Shown piece after piece: positions 10,426 through 17,500 of a stretch of 17,500 nucleotides of DNA. The DNA is taken from the NCBI GenBank assembly GCA_018398815.1, contig CM031603.1, forward strand, positions 5,286,991 through 5,304,490, given 5' to 3'. Position 1 is the stretch's first letter; every line of letters starts with the position of its first letter. The translations under genes were made by a program, and so were the position numbers. The DNA comes from Conus ventricosus. Taxonomy: Eukaryota; Mollusca; Gastropoda; Neogastropoda; Conidae. The notes under the pieces were generated by a model that was not told where the DNA came from, ran no database searches, and saw nothing but the letters and a program-made list of their open reading frames with translations.

Positions 10426-10800
10426 CCAGACGTCAGAACATCGATGCAAGTGGAAACTGATGACAGCCTAGCAGTCTCCTTCCAACAGCTCAGGGCTTCT
10501 CCCGATATTGACCTCTTTGCTTCCAGGTTGAACTTTCAAAATGCGGAGATACATTCATACAGCAGCATCAAGAAGCTGAAGTAATTGATCGTTTTCCATC
10601 TTTTGAGAACATTTACAGTGGTATGCATTTCCACCTTTCAGCATCATAGGTCGGTGCTGCAGAAGATCTGGAGAGACCGTGCAGAGGCCAGGGGATAATT
10701 GTGTACCCAACTGCAGACACAACCATGATTCGCTGTTCTTCAACATCTTCTCTGTTGCCCTCCAGTAGAGCTCAGGTGTAGACGTCCGTCTCTTCATCCA
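10426..10800 (+). pseudogene. DIRS methyltransferase-like region remnant
   Basis: The block SPDIDLFASRLNFQ (10498-10539) is the hallmark opening of the region that follows RNase H in DIRS elements and is usually annotated as a DAM-type adenine methyltransferase. Short matching pieces follow in changing frames (EAEVIDRFPSFENIY, about 10571-10615, and AAEDLERPCRGQGIIVYP, about 10658-10710). No catalytic claim is possible from this decayed copy, and the exact end is uncertain. Confidence 0.6.
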
Positions 10801-10845
10801 ACCCATCGACCTCAGAGCAGTCCTCCCTCATTCAAAAACATCGGC

Positions 10846-11497
10846 TAAACATGTTTGTCTGCAAGATCACAGCGAAAATTTCTTAACTTCTGGTTTATCA
10901 AGAAATCAGTTGGTCTATCATGGATTCATGAGACCCACAAGTCCTACACACCTACATCAAAAATGGCAGAAATCCGTAGCCAAAATGAAATCACACATTG
11001 TTCTCATGTGCATTGGCAATTTGTTTTGGCAGAACGTATGCTGCAGTTATAGCACAGTTAACCTAGCTAGGAGTGCGGTTTGGGCATAACCTTTGTCCTG
11101 ATAATGCAGAAACACAGTCAACATTCCTGTATCCTGTAAAATTGTCAAAGGTGTGTTCAACAATAGACCATCACTCCCAAAGTACTGTGACACATGAATG
11201 TAGACAGAGTCATTGATATGTTAGCACAGTGGCCCATGCAGAACAGCTCACTTCCTGAACTCACACTCAGAACATTTTACAATACTTGCTTTACTCTCTG
11301 GTCAGAGAGGACAGACTCTCCATGGTCCTTACTGGTGATGATGTAAAAATCCATGAGTCTAAATGTACTTGTATATAGCTTTCTTTCAAAACAAACCAAA
11401 CCAGGGACTCACTTAAAGCCTGTAGTCATACCTTGTTCTGAAAACAAGAGATTGTGTCTGGTTCACCACCTACGACAGTATTTGAAAAAGACTGCCC
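10846..11497 (+). pseudogene. DIRS tyrosine recombinase, N-terminal part (interrupted)
   Basis: This is the first part of the DIRS tyrosine recombinase, which inserts the circular DNA intermediate. The N-terminal SAM-like region is decayed across several frames (SARSQRKFLNF at 10858, YSTVNLARSA at about 11046-11075). The first catalytic block is clear: LSGQRGQTLHG, with the catalytic Arg codon at 11306-11308. DDVKIHESKCT and a QTKPGTHLKPV segment follow (about 11389-11421), then LCLVHHLRQYLKKT, ending at 11493. The expected continuation (an FIS..KP block and the H-x-x-R box) is absent here and appears 3.7 kb later at 15176, so a foreign segment has split the gene. Confidence 0.85.
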
Positions 11498-12218
11498 CAC
11501 GCGGCGCCGCCACACTCAGAGCCACCTGCATCAGTGCGCTCAAACGCTTTGCCTTTGACTCTGGCGAGGCCGAAGCGAGTCCAGCCACCGCACGCCAGAC
11601 GCTGTGTGAGTTGGACGCTTCGAGACTGGTGCAACATCTTAAGTATATTTTACTGTAGCAGAGGTTTTTTAACTATAATTTCTGTATGAAAGCAATGGCG
11701 CAGTGAGTACTTGAGAGTGGACAAAAGCTGGCATTTCAGTCTTCTCTGTGAGTACCATAATTAAGTTCGTGTTTAAAACTTCTGACAGAACTTTGCGACC
11801 GTCTGTGCTGCCGCGCCGTGGCCTGGTAAGCCGAAGCAAAGACGTGGGAGGTGGAGGGCGCGCGAACTATCTTTTGGCCGAAGTAAGGCCACCAGCTTGC
11901 AAAAATCTTTTGAATGAAAAGTTAGTTAGCATTTGTAAAGGGGCCGTATTACACCGTTGTATATATACATATTTCTTCATTGTTGCTGCATTTATAGTAC
12001 TTATGTTGCATGTAGAGCAATTAGGCCTAATAAAGGGAAACGTAGAGGATAACATATTTACTACAAGCAAAATAATACTACTGATAACAGTAATGTAGTA
12101 GCATAACAATAATAAGTGAATAATTATTATAATAAAATAATACTTCATTCCAATCACTACTACTATTTCATCGGCAAATTCAAATAAAGTGTATTGTTGA
12201 TAATACCATTAGGGTGCT

Positions 12219-12362
12219 TTGTGTGTGTGTGTTGTGTAGTGTGTGTGTGTTGTGGTTGTGTTGTGTGTGTGTGTGTGTGTGTGTGTGGCGTGTGTGTGTG
12301 CGTGTGTGTGTGCGTGCGTGCATGGTGCGTGCGTGCGTGCGTGCGTGTGTGTGGTGTGTGTG

Positions 12363-12420
<58 letters not shown>
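12219..12420. repeat. (GT)n/(GCGT)n followed by (GA)n
   Basis: GT dinucleotides with GTGC and GTGTTGTG interruptions run to about 12367, then a pure (GA)n block of about 48 bases ends in a short G run. This is a compound microsatellite with no coding content. Confidence 0.96.
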
Positions 12421-12422
<2 letters not shown>

Positions 12423-12750
12423 ATGGCCGAAAGGATTATGAAAAAGCATACATAAGAGTACTAACCCAAATTGACACAAAATAATTGTGTACATAAATCA
12501 TCCTAAGAACGTAAGACATTATAATTTTAACTTTCAAGTTGACATATGTTCACTGATACAAGTTGAATTGCATGTTTGTAATGGGTGTATATAATAGCTA
12601 GAAATATTACCTTTTTTTCCAAGATTATGCATATATTGATAAATATAGGTTTTAAAATTATTACATGAAGTGAGAGTAACTACTGAACATCAACTATAGT
12701 TTTTGTTTTAGATTTTTTTTCAAACGGGCAAAGTGTACTTCATGTTAAAG

Positions 12751-12787
12751 TGTGGGGGTGGGGGAACGGGGTGGGGGTGGGGGCGGT
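12751..12787 (+). other. G-rich tract with G-quadruplex pattern
   Basis: The run has five blocks of four or five consecutive G separated by one to four bases (GTGGGGGTGGGGG, then AACGGGG, TGGGGG, TGGGGGCGG). This satisfies the simple four-run quadruplex rule on the plus strand. It lies about 180 bases upstream of the candidate first exon at 12964, where a GC-box-like promoter element would be expected. Confidence 0.7.
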
Positions 12788-12963
12788 TTGAGAGAGGAAG
12801 GGACAACAGCAAAAAGCCCTGTCAGTGTCACACTCTATCTGAACACAAGCCGCTGATCTGAGAGTGTAGGACACGCCACCAGACAGTGCAGACAAACAGT
12901 TGTGTTTGTGTTAAAAGTGAAGTGAACAGTTATGTGATGAGAAGTGGATATTGACACAGAACC

Positions 12964-12984
12964 ATGGCTTTACCATCAAGAATC
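12964..12984 (+). CDS. Candidate short first coding exon (MALPSRI)
   Basis: ACCATGG gives a strong animal start context at 12964. Seven codons (MALPSRI) are followed directly by GTGAGT, a consensus splice donor, in phase 0. The preceding 120 bases are non-repetitive, unlike most of this insert, and look like a 5' untranslated region. I cannot name the protein. The opening loosely resembles ubiquitin-conjugating enzymes of the UBE2N/Ubc13 type (MA-LPRRI), but seven residues cannot support that. No convincing downstream exon is visible; the next bases are a (GT)n array. It may be a captured 5' fragment of a host gene or chance. Confidence 0.25.
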
Positions 12985-12992
12985 GTGAGTAC

Positions 12993-13157
12993 ACATGTGT
13001 GTGTGTGTGTGCGTGCGGCGTACGGGCGTGCGTGCGTGTGTGTGGGGTGTGGTGTGTGTGTGCGTTTGTGTGTGTGTTGTGGTGTGTGTGTGTGTGTGTG
13101 TGTGTTTTGTGTGTGTGTGTGTGTGTGTTGTTGTGTGTGTGTGTGTGGTGTGTGAGT

Positions 13158-13253
<96 letters not shown>

Positions 13254-13254
13254 T

Positions 13255-13287
<33 letters not shown>

Positions 13288-13322
13288 GTGTGTGTTGGGG
13301 TGTGTGGTGGTGTGTGTGTGTG
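12993..13322. repeat. (GT)n microsatellite block
   Basis: Long GT repeats have GTGAGTCAGTGTGT interruptions at about 13152 and 13251, which suggests internal duplication of a roughly 100-base block. Cys/Val reading frames across it are artefacts. Confidence 0.96.
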
Positions 13323-13323
13323 A

Positions 13324-13537
13324 TCTGTTTTGTTCTGTTAAGTCATGCATGCACTCAGTTTCAATTCACTTCCTCTCCTCTCTCTCCTCTCTCTCCTCCT
13401 CTCTCTCTCCCTCCTCTCTCTCACTCTCTCTCCTCTCTTTCCCCCCCCCCCCCCCCTCTCTCTCTCTCTGTCTCTCTCTCTCTCCCTCCCCCTCCCTGAC
13501 CCCACCCTCAGTCTCGTATCCGTGTGCCGTGTATATG

Positions 13538-13585
<48 letters not shown>

Positions 13586-13635
13586 TATCTGTTTTGTTCT
13601 GTGAGTCATGCATGCACGTCAGTTTCAGTTCAGTT

Positions 13636-13673
<38 letters not shown>

Positions 13674-13724
13674 TCTTCTCTCTCCGCCTCAGACTCGTAT
13701 GCCGTGTGCCGTGTATATGTAATT

Positions 13725-13772
<48 letters not shown>

Positions 13773-13790
13773 AGAGAGAGAGAGGGGTGT
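13324..13790. repeat. Tandem duplication of a composite GT/CATGCATGC/CT unit
   Basis: The motif TCTGTTTTGTTCTGT followed by AGTCATGCATGCAC starts at 13324 and again at 13588 (spacing 264). Each copy continues with TCAGTTTCA, a CT/CCT pyrimidine run, CTCAG, CTCGTAT, GCCGTGTATATG and then a new (GT)n. The pyrimidine run in the first copy includes a C16 homopolymer (13441-13456). Weaker relatives of the same mosaic (CATGC plus CT runs) appear to about 14470, so the repeat seems to have grown by several rounds of duplication. Confidence 0.8.
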
Positions 13791-13792
13791 GT

Positions 13793-13835
<43 letters not shown>

Positions 13836-14470
13836 AGAAGATGAGAAGAGTGTGTGGTGTGTGTGTGTGTGTGTGGTTGAGAGAGAGAGAGAGAATGAGA
13901 GAGAGAAGAGAGGAGAGAGAGAGAAGAAGAGAGAGTTGTTCATTTAAGAGTGCAACCATTGTCATGTGACAACATCTTCTCTCTGAATCATGCTTTTATT
14001 GATTTGTATGTACAAGCTGATCGTGCATGTCAAGTCTTCAGATTGATATTAATCAGTCCTCCCATCCCAGCTCCAACTCTCCTGCCTCTCTCTCCTCCAC
14101 ATGCTCAGGTTGTTTTTGTGTCACAATAGTATGCCGTGCATGTCTGTTTCTTTATGTATGTATTCTCAAATCAAGTCATCCTTACCACCGCCCAAACTCA
14201 TCACCTCCCTCTCTCTCTATGTCACACTCTCTTCTCTCTCTCTCACATCTGTCTCTCTCACTCTCTCTCACGTTTTGCATGCGGCGGTGTCACTGCATGA
14301 TTTTTCTCCCATTGATTTTATAAGTGGATAATTTGCGTGCAGTGTCCTAGTGTAGTCATGTTTACTCAACCATCCTCTCTCACTCTCTTTCTCGTTCTCT
14401 CTCTCTCTCTCTGCTCCCTCCTGAACTCGTGTACTGCTCTCTCTCTCTCATCTACACCACACGCCAGAAC
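13791..14470. repeat. GT, GA and CT microsatellite mosaic
   Basis: (GT)n to about 13880 with GA blocks, (GA)n from about 13878 to 13935, then CT-rich stretches around 14190-14270 and 14375-14450. Short unique pieces separate them (about 13936-14085, 14100-14185 and 14285-14370). I see no gene. Confidence 0.85.
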
Positions 14471-15175
14471 ACACACACACTCATCACAACAAACATCGGC
14501 AACACATTTGCATACACAAACTACACACACACACTCTGACTTTGGTTGCATCAGTTTTTCGTCAAGCCTGTCTTGTTTTGTTGTTTTTTTCCATATTCAG
14601 GCGTACCACAAGTTCATACCTAAACCCTACATCTTAATGTTAAAATCATGAATGAGGGTAATGAATCCTATTGTTCTCATTGCTTTATGTACATATTGTG
14701 ATGCGCGCGCATGTGATGCGTGTGCCATGTGTGATGCGTGTGTGTGTGGAGTGCGCGCTGCGCGCTGGCACGCTTTGTTTCGTGTATTGTAAGAAATCAA
14801 TGCGCTTCGAACAATACTTACGTCGGCACGCAAAATAGCTCACAGCGTGTTGTGGAACAATAGACAATACTCCGCTTTTCTTCCGTGTACCAGGCTTGCT
14901 TGTTGCACAGTGTCGTGAAATATTGCGTCAGCTATCAGCGCGAATACAGCACCAAAGCATGTGTAATTCGCTATTCTCCATGCTTCAGTACTAGTGACGA
15001 GACTTTTATCTCCTGACACTCCAGGGTGTCGTAATCCATAGGCAGGTACTGTATTTGTCGTCATTCAAAACCGTAACATAAACAGGACCCAGCGCACAAT
15101 TTGTTTCTTATGCCTTTTTCTCGTAACTCACGCGATTGAAGACTTGACCAAGCGACTTAATTAGCACAAACTGCG

Positions 15176-15531
15176 TGCCCACTTACAAACTGGGAAAGCA
15201 CTTTTCATCAGTTGCATAAAGCCTTTTGCACCTGTGAAAAGAGACACCATTTCTCGTTGGATGAAAAATGTGCTGCTTATGGCTGGAATAGACATGTCGA
15301 AGTACTCGGCTCACAGCACTCGGCTGCTAGTACTTTGGCAGCATTAAACAGAGGTGTACCAACAGACAGCATCCTTCAAGCAGGAGAATGAACACTTCAA
15401 ACATGAACACTTTTTCATGATTCTACCACCGGATCGTTAAACAGAATGAAGATGATGGAAATGGTGGTTCTACAACGACTAAAAGTTTTTCCCAGTCTGT
15501 ACTGGACACATTTGTATACAAAGGGAAGTAA
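15176..15531 (+). pseudogene. DIRS tyrosine recombinase, C-terminal part
   Basis: This is the continuation of the recombinase split at 11497. Readable blocks are ALFISCIKPFAPVKRDTISRW and LLMAGIDM, then the catalytic box HSTR (His at 15312-15314, Arg at 15321-15323). A one-base loss follows, then AASTLAALNRGVPTDSILQA. In the GEW box the Trp codon is a TGA stop (15389-15391). After another frame change FYHR appears, with the nucleophile Tyr codon at 15424-15426, and the frame runs to TAA at 15529-15531. So R, H, R and Y codons all survive, but the protein cannot be made. The tail after the Tyr (about 35 residues, polar) looks like a natural C-terminus. Confidence 0.85.
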
Positions 15532-15605
15532 CTCACATTATGAGCTGATTGCCTTTCAAGAGCCTGATGTGTTCAGGAATAACATGTGATCCCAGATGCT
15601 AAAAT

Positions 15606-15651
15606 CTCCACATGTATACGTCTGACCAATCAGCAGAAGAGGAATAATTTG
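15606..15651 (-). repeat. Right terminal inverted repeat of the DIRS element
   Basis: This is the inverted partner of 7649-7694 (44 of 46 bases match), starting 75 bases after the recombinase stop codon. A similar short interval between recombinase gene and terminal repeat is usual in DIRS elements. Confidence 0.9.
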
Positions 15652-15925
15652 AAAATTAAATGAGACTTACCTGGAAGTTGAAGTTTAATGGAGATTATTT
15701 CGAGGATGCTGTTGGGTAGAGGTATACATGTGCCCACCCATCAGCAACTCGAGGTACTTCCATTGAACCCTCCCTTCCGAGTTTGTTCTCGGGGATCACA
15801 CATACTGAAGTCTGGGGCGTGTGCGCGGTTTCATCCTCCACATGTATACCTCTACCCAATAGCATCCTCAAAATAACCTCCATTAAACTTCAACTTCCAG
15901 GTAAGTCTCGTTTAATTTTCAAATT
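15647..15925. repeat. Foldback (inverted) repeat, arms about 86 bp, loop about 106 bp
   Basis: The left arm, 15647-15732 (from AATTTGAAAATTAAA to GGTATACATGTG), is inverted at 15839-15925 with only a few mismatches. Both arms carry GAGACTTACCTGGAAGTTG and TTAATGGAG. The loop next to the right arm contains GCGCGGTTTCATCCTCCACA, the inverse of the sequence just inside the DIRS left end (7688-7708). It may be the internal complementary region or an extra terminal copy of the same DIRS family, or a separate foldback element. Confidence 0.85.
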
Positions 15926-16161
15926 AAACATGTATTCCTACCATGTAAAAGGCTACTAAGGAACAGACATCATACTAGTGTCCTAAGACAGCCTGTCACC
16001 AGAATTCACTGTAGCAACAGTTTCATTCAGACAGCATAAAATCTTTAAGTGTTCTCCGTGGACCTTTTAGTGTTGTCAGTACTCATAATTCAACACAAGT
16101 ATAAACATCACCTTATGGCATATAGCAGACAGGTTTACATATATCTAATACAGAATGATAT

Positions 16162-16338
16162 CATCCCAGCCAGCATACCCACAGCCAGCCTGGCACTGCC
16201 AGCCTCTCATCCCAGCCAGCATACACAAGCCAGCCTGGCACGGCCAACCTCTCATCCCAGCCAGCATACCCCACAGCCAACCTCTCATCCCAGCCAGCAT
16301 ACACACAGCCAGCCTGGCCATCCCAGCCAACTCACCAG
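16162..16338. repeat. 33-46 bp minisatellite reaching the CCDC124 splice donor
   Basis: Units beginning CATCCCAGCC start at 16162, 16208, 16253, 16286 and 16319 (spacing 46, 45, 33, 33). The body repeats CAGCCAGCCTGGCA and CCAGCATACC. The last, partial unit contains ACTCACCAG, which on the minus strand is the CTG|GTGAGT donor of exon 16336-16496. The tandem repeat therefore touches the exon edge. Confidence 0.9.
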
Positions 16339-16496
16339 TCCAGCCTCAGCCATCTCCTGCTTGGCCTGAACCTGGGCGCGGTGACCTTGGCGCGCGGGGC
16401 TTGGCCCCCTTTCAGGGAGCTCATCTCTTCATCGGCCATCTTCTGCAGCTCCTTCTTCCGCTCCAGCTGCTCCACCCGCTTCTTCTCCTTGTCCTC
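16336..16496 (-). CDS. CCDC124: CCDC124, internal coiled-coil exon (one base short)
   Basis: This exon of CCDC124 encodes the highly charged coiled coil. The acceptor is CTCCATTGCAG (ending at 16497) and the donor GTGAGT begins at 16335. The frame opens with EDKEKKRVEQLERKKELQK, followed by MADEEMSSLKGGQAPRAKVT, matching the human protein around KEKRRLDQLERKKETQR and SKLKGGKAPR. After KVT the frame shifts: the expected RAQVQAKQEMAEAGL is read only if one C is added at the CC at 16380-16381. With it the exon is 162 bases, exactly 54 codons, phase 0 at both ends. The family's ribosome-binding N-terminus lies in earlier exons outside the window. The rest of the exon is well conserved, so an assembly indel is more likely than a pseudogene. 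Confidence 0.92.
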
Positions 16497-16506
16497 CTGC
16501 AATGGA

Positions 16507-16525
16507 GGGGGGGGGGGGGGGGGGG
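16507..16525. repeat. G19/C19 homopolymer
   Basis: Nineteen G on the plus strand give C19 on the CCDC124 strand, ending 9 bases before the AG of the acceptor at 16497. The run sits where the polypyrimidine tract of the intron should be. The exact length is doubtful because homopolymers are hard to sequence. Confidence 0.9.
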
Positions 16526-16969
16526 CAGAACAGGTTTTGTTTCTGAAAAAAACTTGGAAGAAATAGGACTAGTCCACCAGACAAAAGGGACACACAAAAT
16601 GACAAGACAAAACACTTAAACACACTTGGGCGCACAATTGGATGTCCATTGTGCGCCCAGTTTGAGGAGATAAGTGATTGCTCCTTCTTCGTTTTTCATT
16701 GTCCTGCTGAATGTTGTGCATCTTATCTGAAGAAGACGGAAAAGGTCGAGGTGTGGCATGTTTTGTCGTGTTTGTTTGTCCCTGTTGTCCGACAGAACAG
16801 CAATATTTCTTTCAAGTTTGTTTCAATTTCCGCCTGCTGTCACCTCACCTTGATTGACAAAAAACTGTTGTGAAACGCTTTAGGTTTGGTTCGACCAGCG
16901 TCTGTAATTTGATTTTAATTTTCTTTTTTTTTGTTGAAGTTGAATTTGTTTTTATCCTCTTGTCTCCCT
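16526..16969. other. CCDC124: CCDC124 upstream intron, unique part
   Basis: No gene is recognised. Two near-inverted GTGCGCCCA/TGGGCGCAC copies at about 16627-16660 flank a short spacer and could form a small hairpin. The rest is ordinary intron-like sequence with T-rich stretches. Confidence 0.6.
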
Positions 16970-17500
16970 GCTAGAGTAACGGAGAAACCCCACGCCGCCC
17001 TCCTTCCTGAGTAAAGGGAAAACCACTCACCCCTATCTCCTTAACCTGTTTAATTTGAGAATGCCCCCACCCCCTCCTCCTGAGTAAAGGAGAAAACCCC
17101 ACCCCCCTCCTTCCTGAGTAAAGGAGAAAACCCCACCCCCCTCCTTCCTGTGTAAAGGAGAAAACCCCACCCCCCTCCTGCCTGTGTAAAGGAGAAAACC
17201 CCCACCCCCCTCCTTCCTGAGTAAAGGAAAAAAACCCCACCCCCTCCTTCTGAGTAAAGGAGAAAACCCCACCCCCCTCCTTCCTGAGTAAAGGAGAAAA
17301 CCCCACCCCCCTCTTCCTGAGTAAAGGAGAAAACCCACCCCCTCCTTCTGAGTAAAGGAGAAAACCCACCCCCTCCTTCCTGAGTAAGGAGGAAAACCCC
17401 ACCCCCTCCTTCCTGAGTAAAGGAGAAACCCCCCACCCCTCCTTCCTGAGTAAAGGAGAAAACCCCACCCCCTCCTTCTGAGTAAAGGAGAAAACCCCCC
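16970..17500. repeat. About 34-bp C-rich minisatellite, about 15 units, runs off the window
   Basis: The unit is roughly CTGAGTAAAGGAGAAAACCC followed by CACCCCCCTCCTTC, repeated with small length changes from 16970 to the window end. A non-repeat gap lies at about 17025-17070. Two units read TGTGTAAAG instead of TGAGTAAAG (about 17150 and 17184). On the minus strand each unit has a GGGGTGGGG-type run followed by TTTTCTCCTTTACTCAG. It lies in the CCDC124 intron upstream of exon 16336-16496. The proline/glycine-rich frames in it are artefacts. Confidence 0.96.

Larger units (their letters stand above)
11498..15175. other. Insert of about 3.7 kb inside the DIRS recombinase gene
   Basis: The recombinase reading frame stops matching after TGCCC at 11493-11497 and resumes after a second TGCCC at 15176-15180. 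Leaving out one copy plus the intervening 3678 bases makes the frame continuous. That fits an insertion with a 5-bp target duplication. The insert ends (CACGCGGCGC on the left, CAAACTGCG on the right) show no obvious inverted or direct terminal repeats, so I cannot assign a transposon class. The contents are CpG-rich ends (about 11498-11650 and 14700-14840), A/T-rich stretches (about 11930-12200 and 12430-12735), a G-rich tract, a candidate first exon, and large GT/CT/GA arrays. An unassigned 74-residue minus-strand frame at 14840-15064 is too weak to call. Confidence 0.75.
7649..15651 (+). mobile_element. Degenerate DIRS-like (tyrosine recombinase) retrotransposon
   Basis: The element has the DIRS layout in order on the plus strand: terminal inverted repeat, gag-like region, reverse transcriptase, RNase H, methyltransferase-like region, tyrosine recombinase, terminal inverted repeat. 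DIRS elements lack long direct repeats and an integrase and use a tyrosine recombinase for insertion, and the domains here agree with that. All coding parts carry several frameshifts and stops, so this copy is dead. Removing the internal insert (11498-15175) leaves about 4.3 kb, close to the usual size of DIRS elements. The outer limits are taken from the inverted repeats; the right end may extend to about 15925, where related sequence forms a foldback. The element lies antisense in a CCDC124 intron. Confidence 0.88.
7131..16335 (-). other. CCDC124: CCDC124 large intron hosting a DIRS element
   Basis: This intron of about 9.2 kb is bounded by GTGAGT (16335-16330) and a CACAG acceptor at 7131. 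It is mostly a retrotransposon (7649-15651) oriented antisense to CCDC124. The intron parts outside the element are a plain stretch (7131-7339), a (GT)n microsatellite, the foldback repeat, an unremarkable stretch (15926-16161) and a minisatellite next to the donor. I see no further CCDC124 exon inside. The residue count between the conserved KVT and EEN blocks is close to that of the human protein, which argues against a missing exon of any size. Confidence 0.75.

Noticed and set aside
11498..11658. Frame continuing from the recombinase (ATLRATCISALKRFAFD...)
   Set aside because: It departs from recombinase homology at the insertion point and matches no family I know; the open stretch is probably chance in CpG-rich DNA.
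14606..14651. Possible terminal exon after CCATATTCAG
   Set aside because: The 16-codon peptide before the TGA is unrecognised; pairing it with the MALPSRI exon is possible in phase but unsupported.
14840..15064. Minus-strand 74-residue frame with a hydrophobic segment (CFGAVFALIADAIF)
   Set aside because: No recognised family, no splice or promoter support, and short enough to be chance.
16155..17468. Long Ser/Pro- and Gly-rich frames at the right end
   Set aside because: They are shadows of the two minisatellites and of the CCDC124 exon in wrong frames.
1..17500. CRISPR array, tRNA or rRNA genes
   Set aside because: The tandem repeats have no unique spacers of CRISPR type, and I saw no tRNA cloverleaf or rRNA sequence.

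Overview
This window looks like nuclear DNA of an animal, probably a lophotrochozoan such as a mollusc. That placement is an inference from three things: an intron-split CCDC124 gene, a DIRS-type retrotransposon, and very dense micro- and minisatellites. It has no bacterial or viral organisation. Most long open frames here are artefacts of (GT)n, (CA)n, (GAA)n or other repeats.

The one host gene I recognise is CCDC124 (ribosome-binding coiled-coil protein, relative of yeast Lso2). It runs on the minus strand, and its last three coding exons are at 16336-16496, 7008-7130 and 3789-3996. The 5' exons lie beyond the right edge. The introns are about 9.2 kb and 3.0 kb, with more than 1 kb of a third intron. 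Conservation follows the family closely, but reading through needs one extra base in exon 16336-16496 and one or two in exon 7008-7130, mostly at short homopolymers. I read these as assembly indels rather than decay.

Layout from the left: 1-2160 has no recognised gene; 2161-3008 is a purine (GAA/GAT) tract; about 3220-3788 is the probable CCDC124 3'UTR; 3789-3996 is the terminal exon. The 3 kb intron holds a 51-bp minisatellite (4149-4620), a 34-bp minisatellite (4793-4962), an ATT/ATC-rich tract (5515-5990) and a (CA)n tract (6640-6977). Exon 7008-7130 follows.

The large intron contains an old DIRS-like tyrosine-recombinase retrotransposon, antisense to CCDC124. It is bounded by 46-bp inverted repeats (7649-7694 and 15606-15651). 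Remnants of gag, reverse transcriptase, RNase H, a methyltransferase-like region and a tyrosine recombinase occur in the expected order, all broken by frameshifts and stops. A segment of about 3.7 kb (11498-15175), full of GT/CT/GA repeats, interrupts the recombinase gene. It is flanked by a 5-bp duplication, and the recombinase frame continues across it. The segment contains a G-rich tract, followed by a small candidate first exon with a good start context and a splice donor. A foldback repeat (15647-15925) overlaps the right end of the DIRS element.

The right end (15926-17500) holds a minisatellite that runs into the CCDC124 splice donor, the exon, a C19 run next to its acceptor, and a 34-bp G-rich minisatellite whose every unit carries an acceptor-like sequence on the CCDC124 strand.
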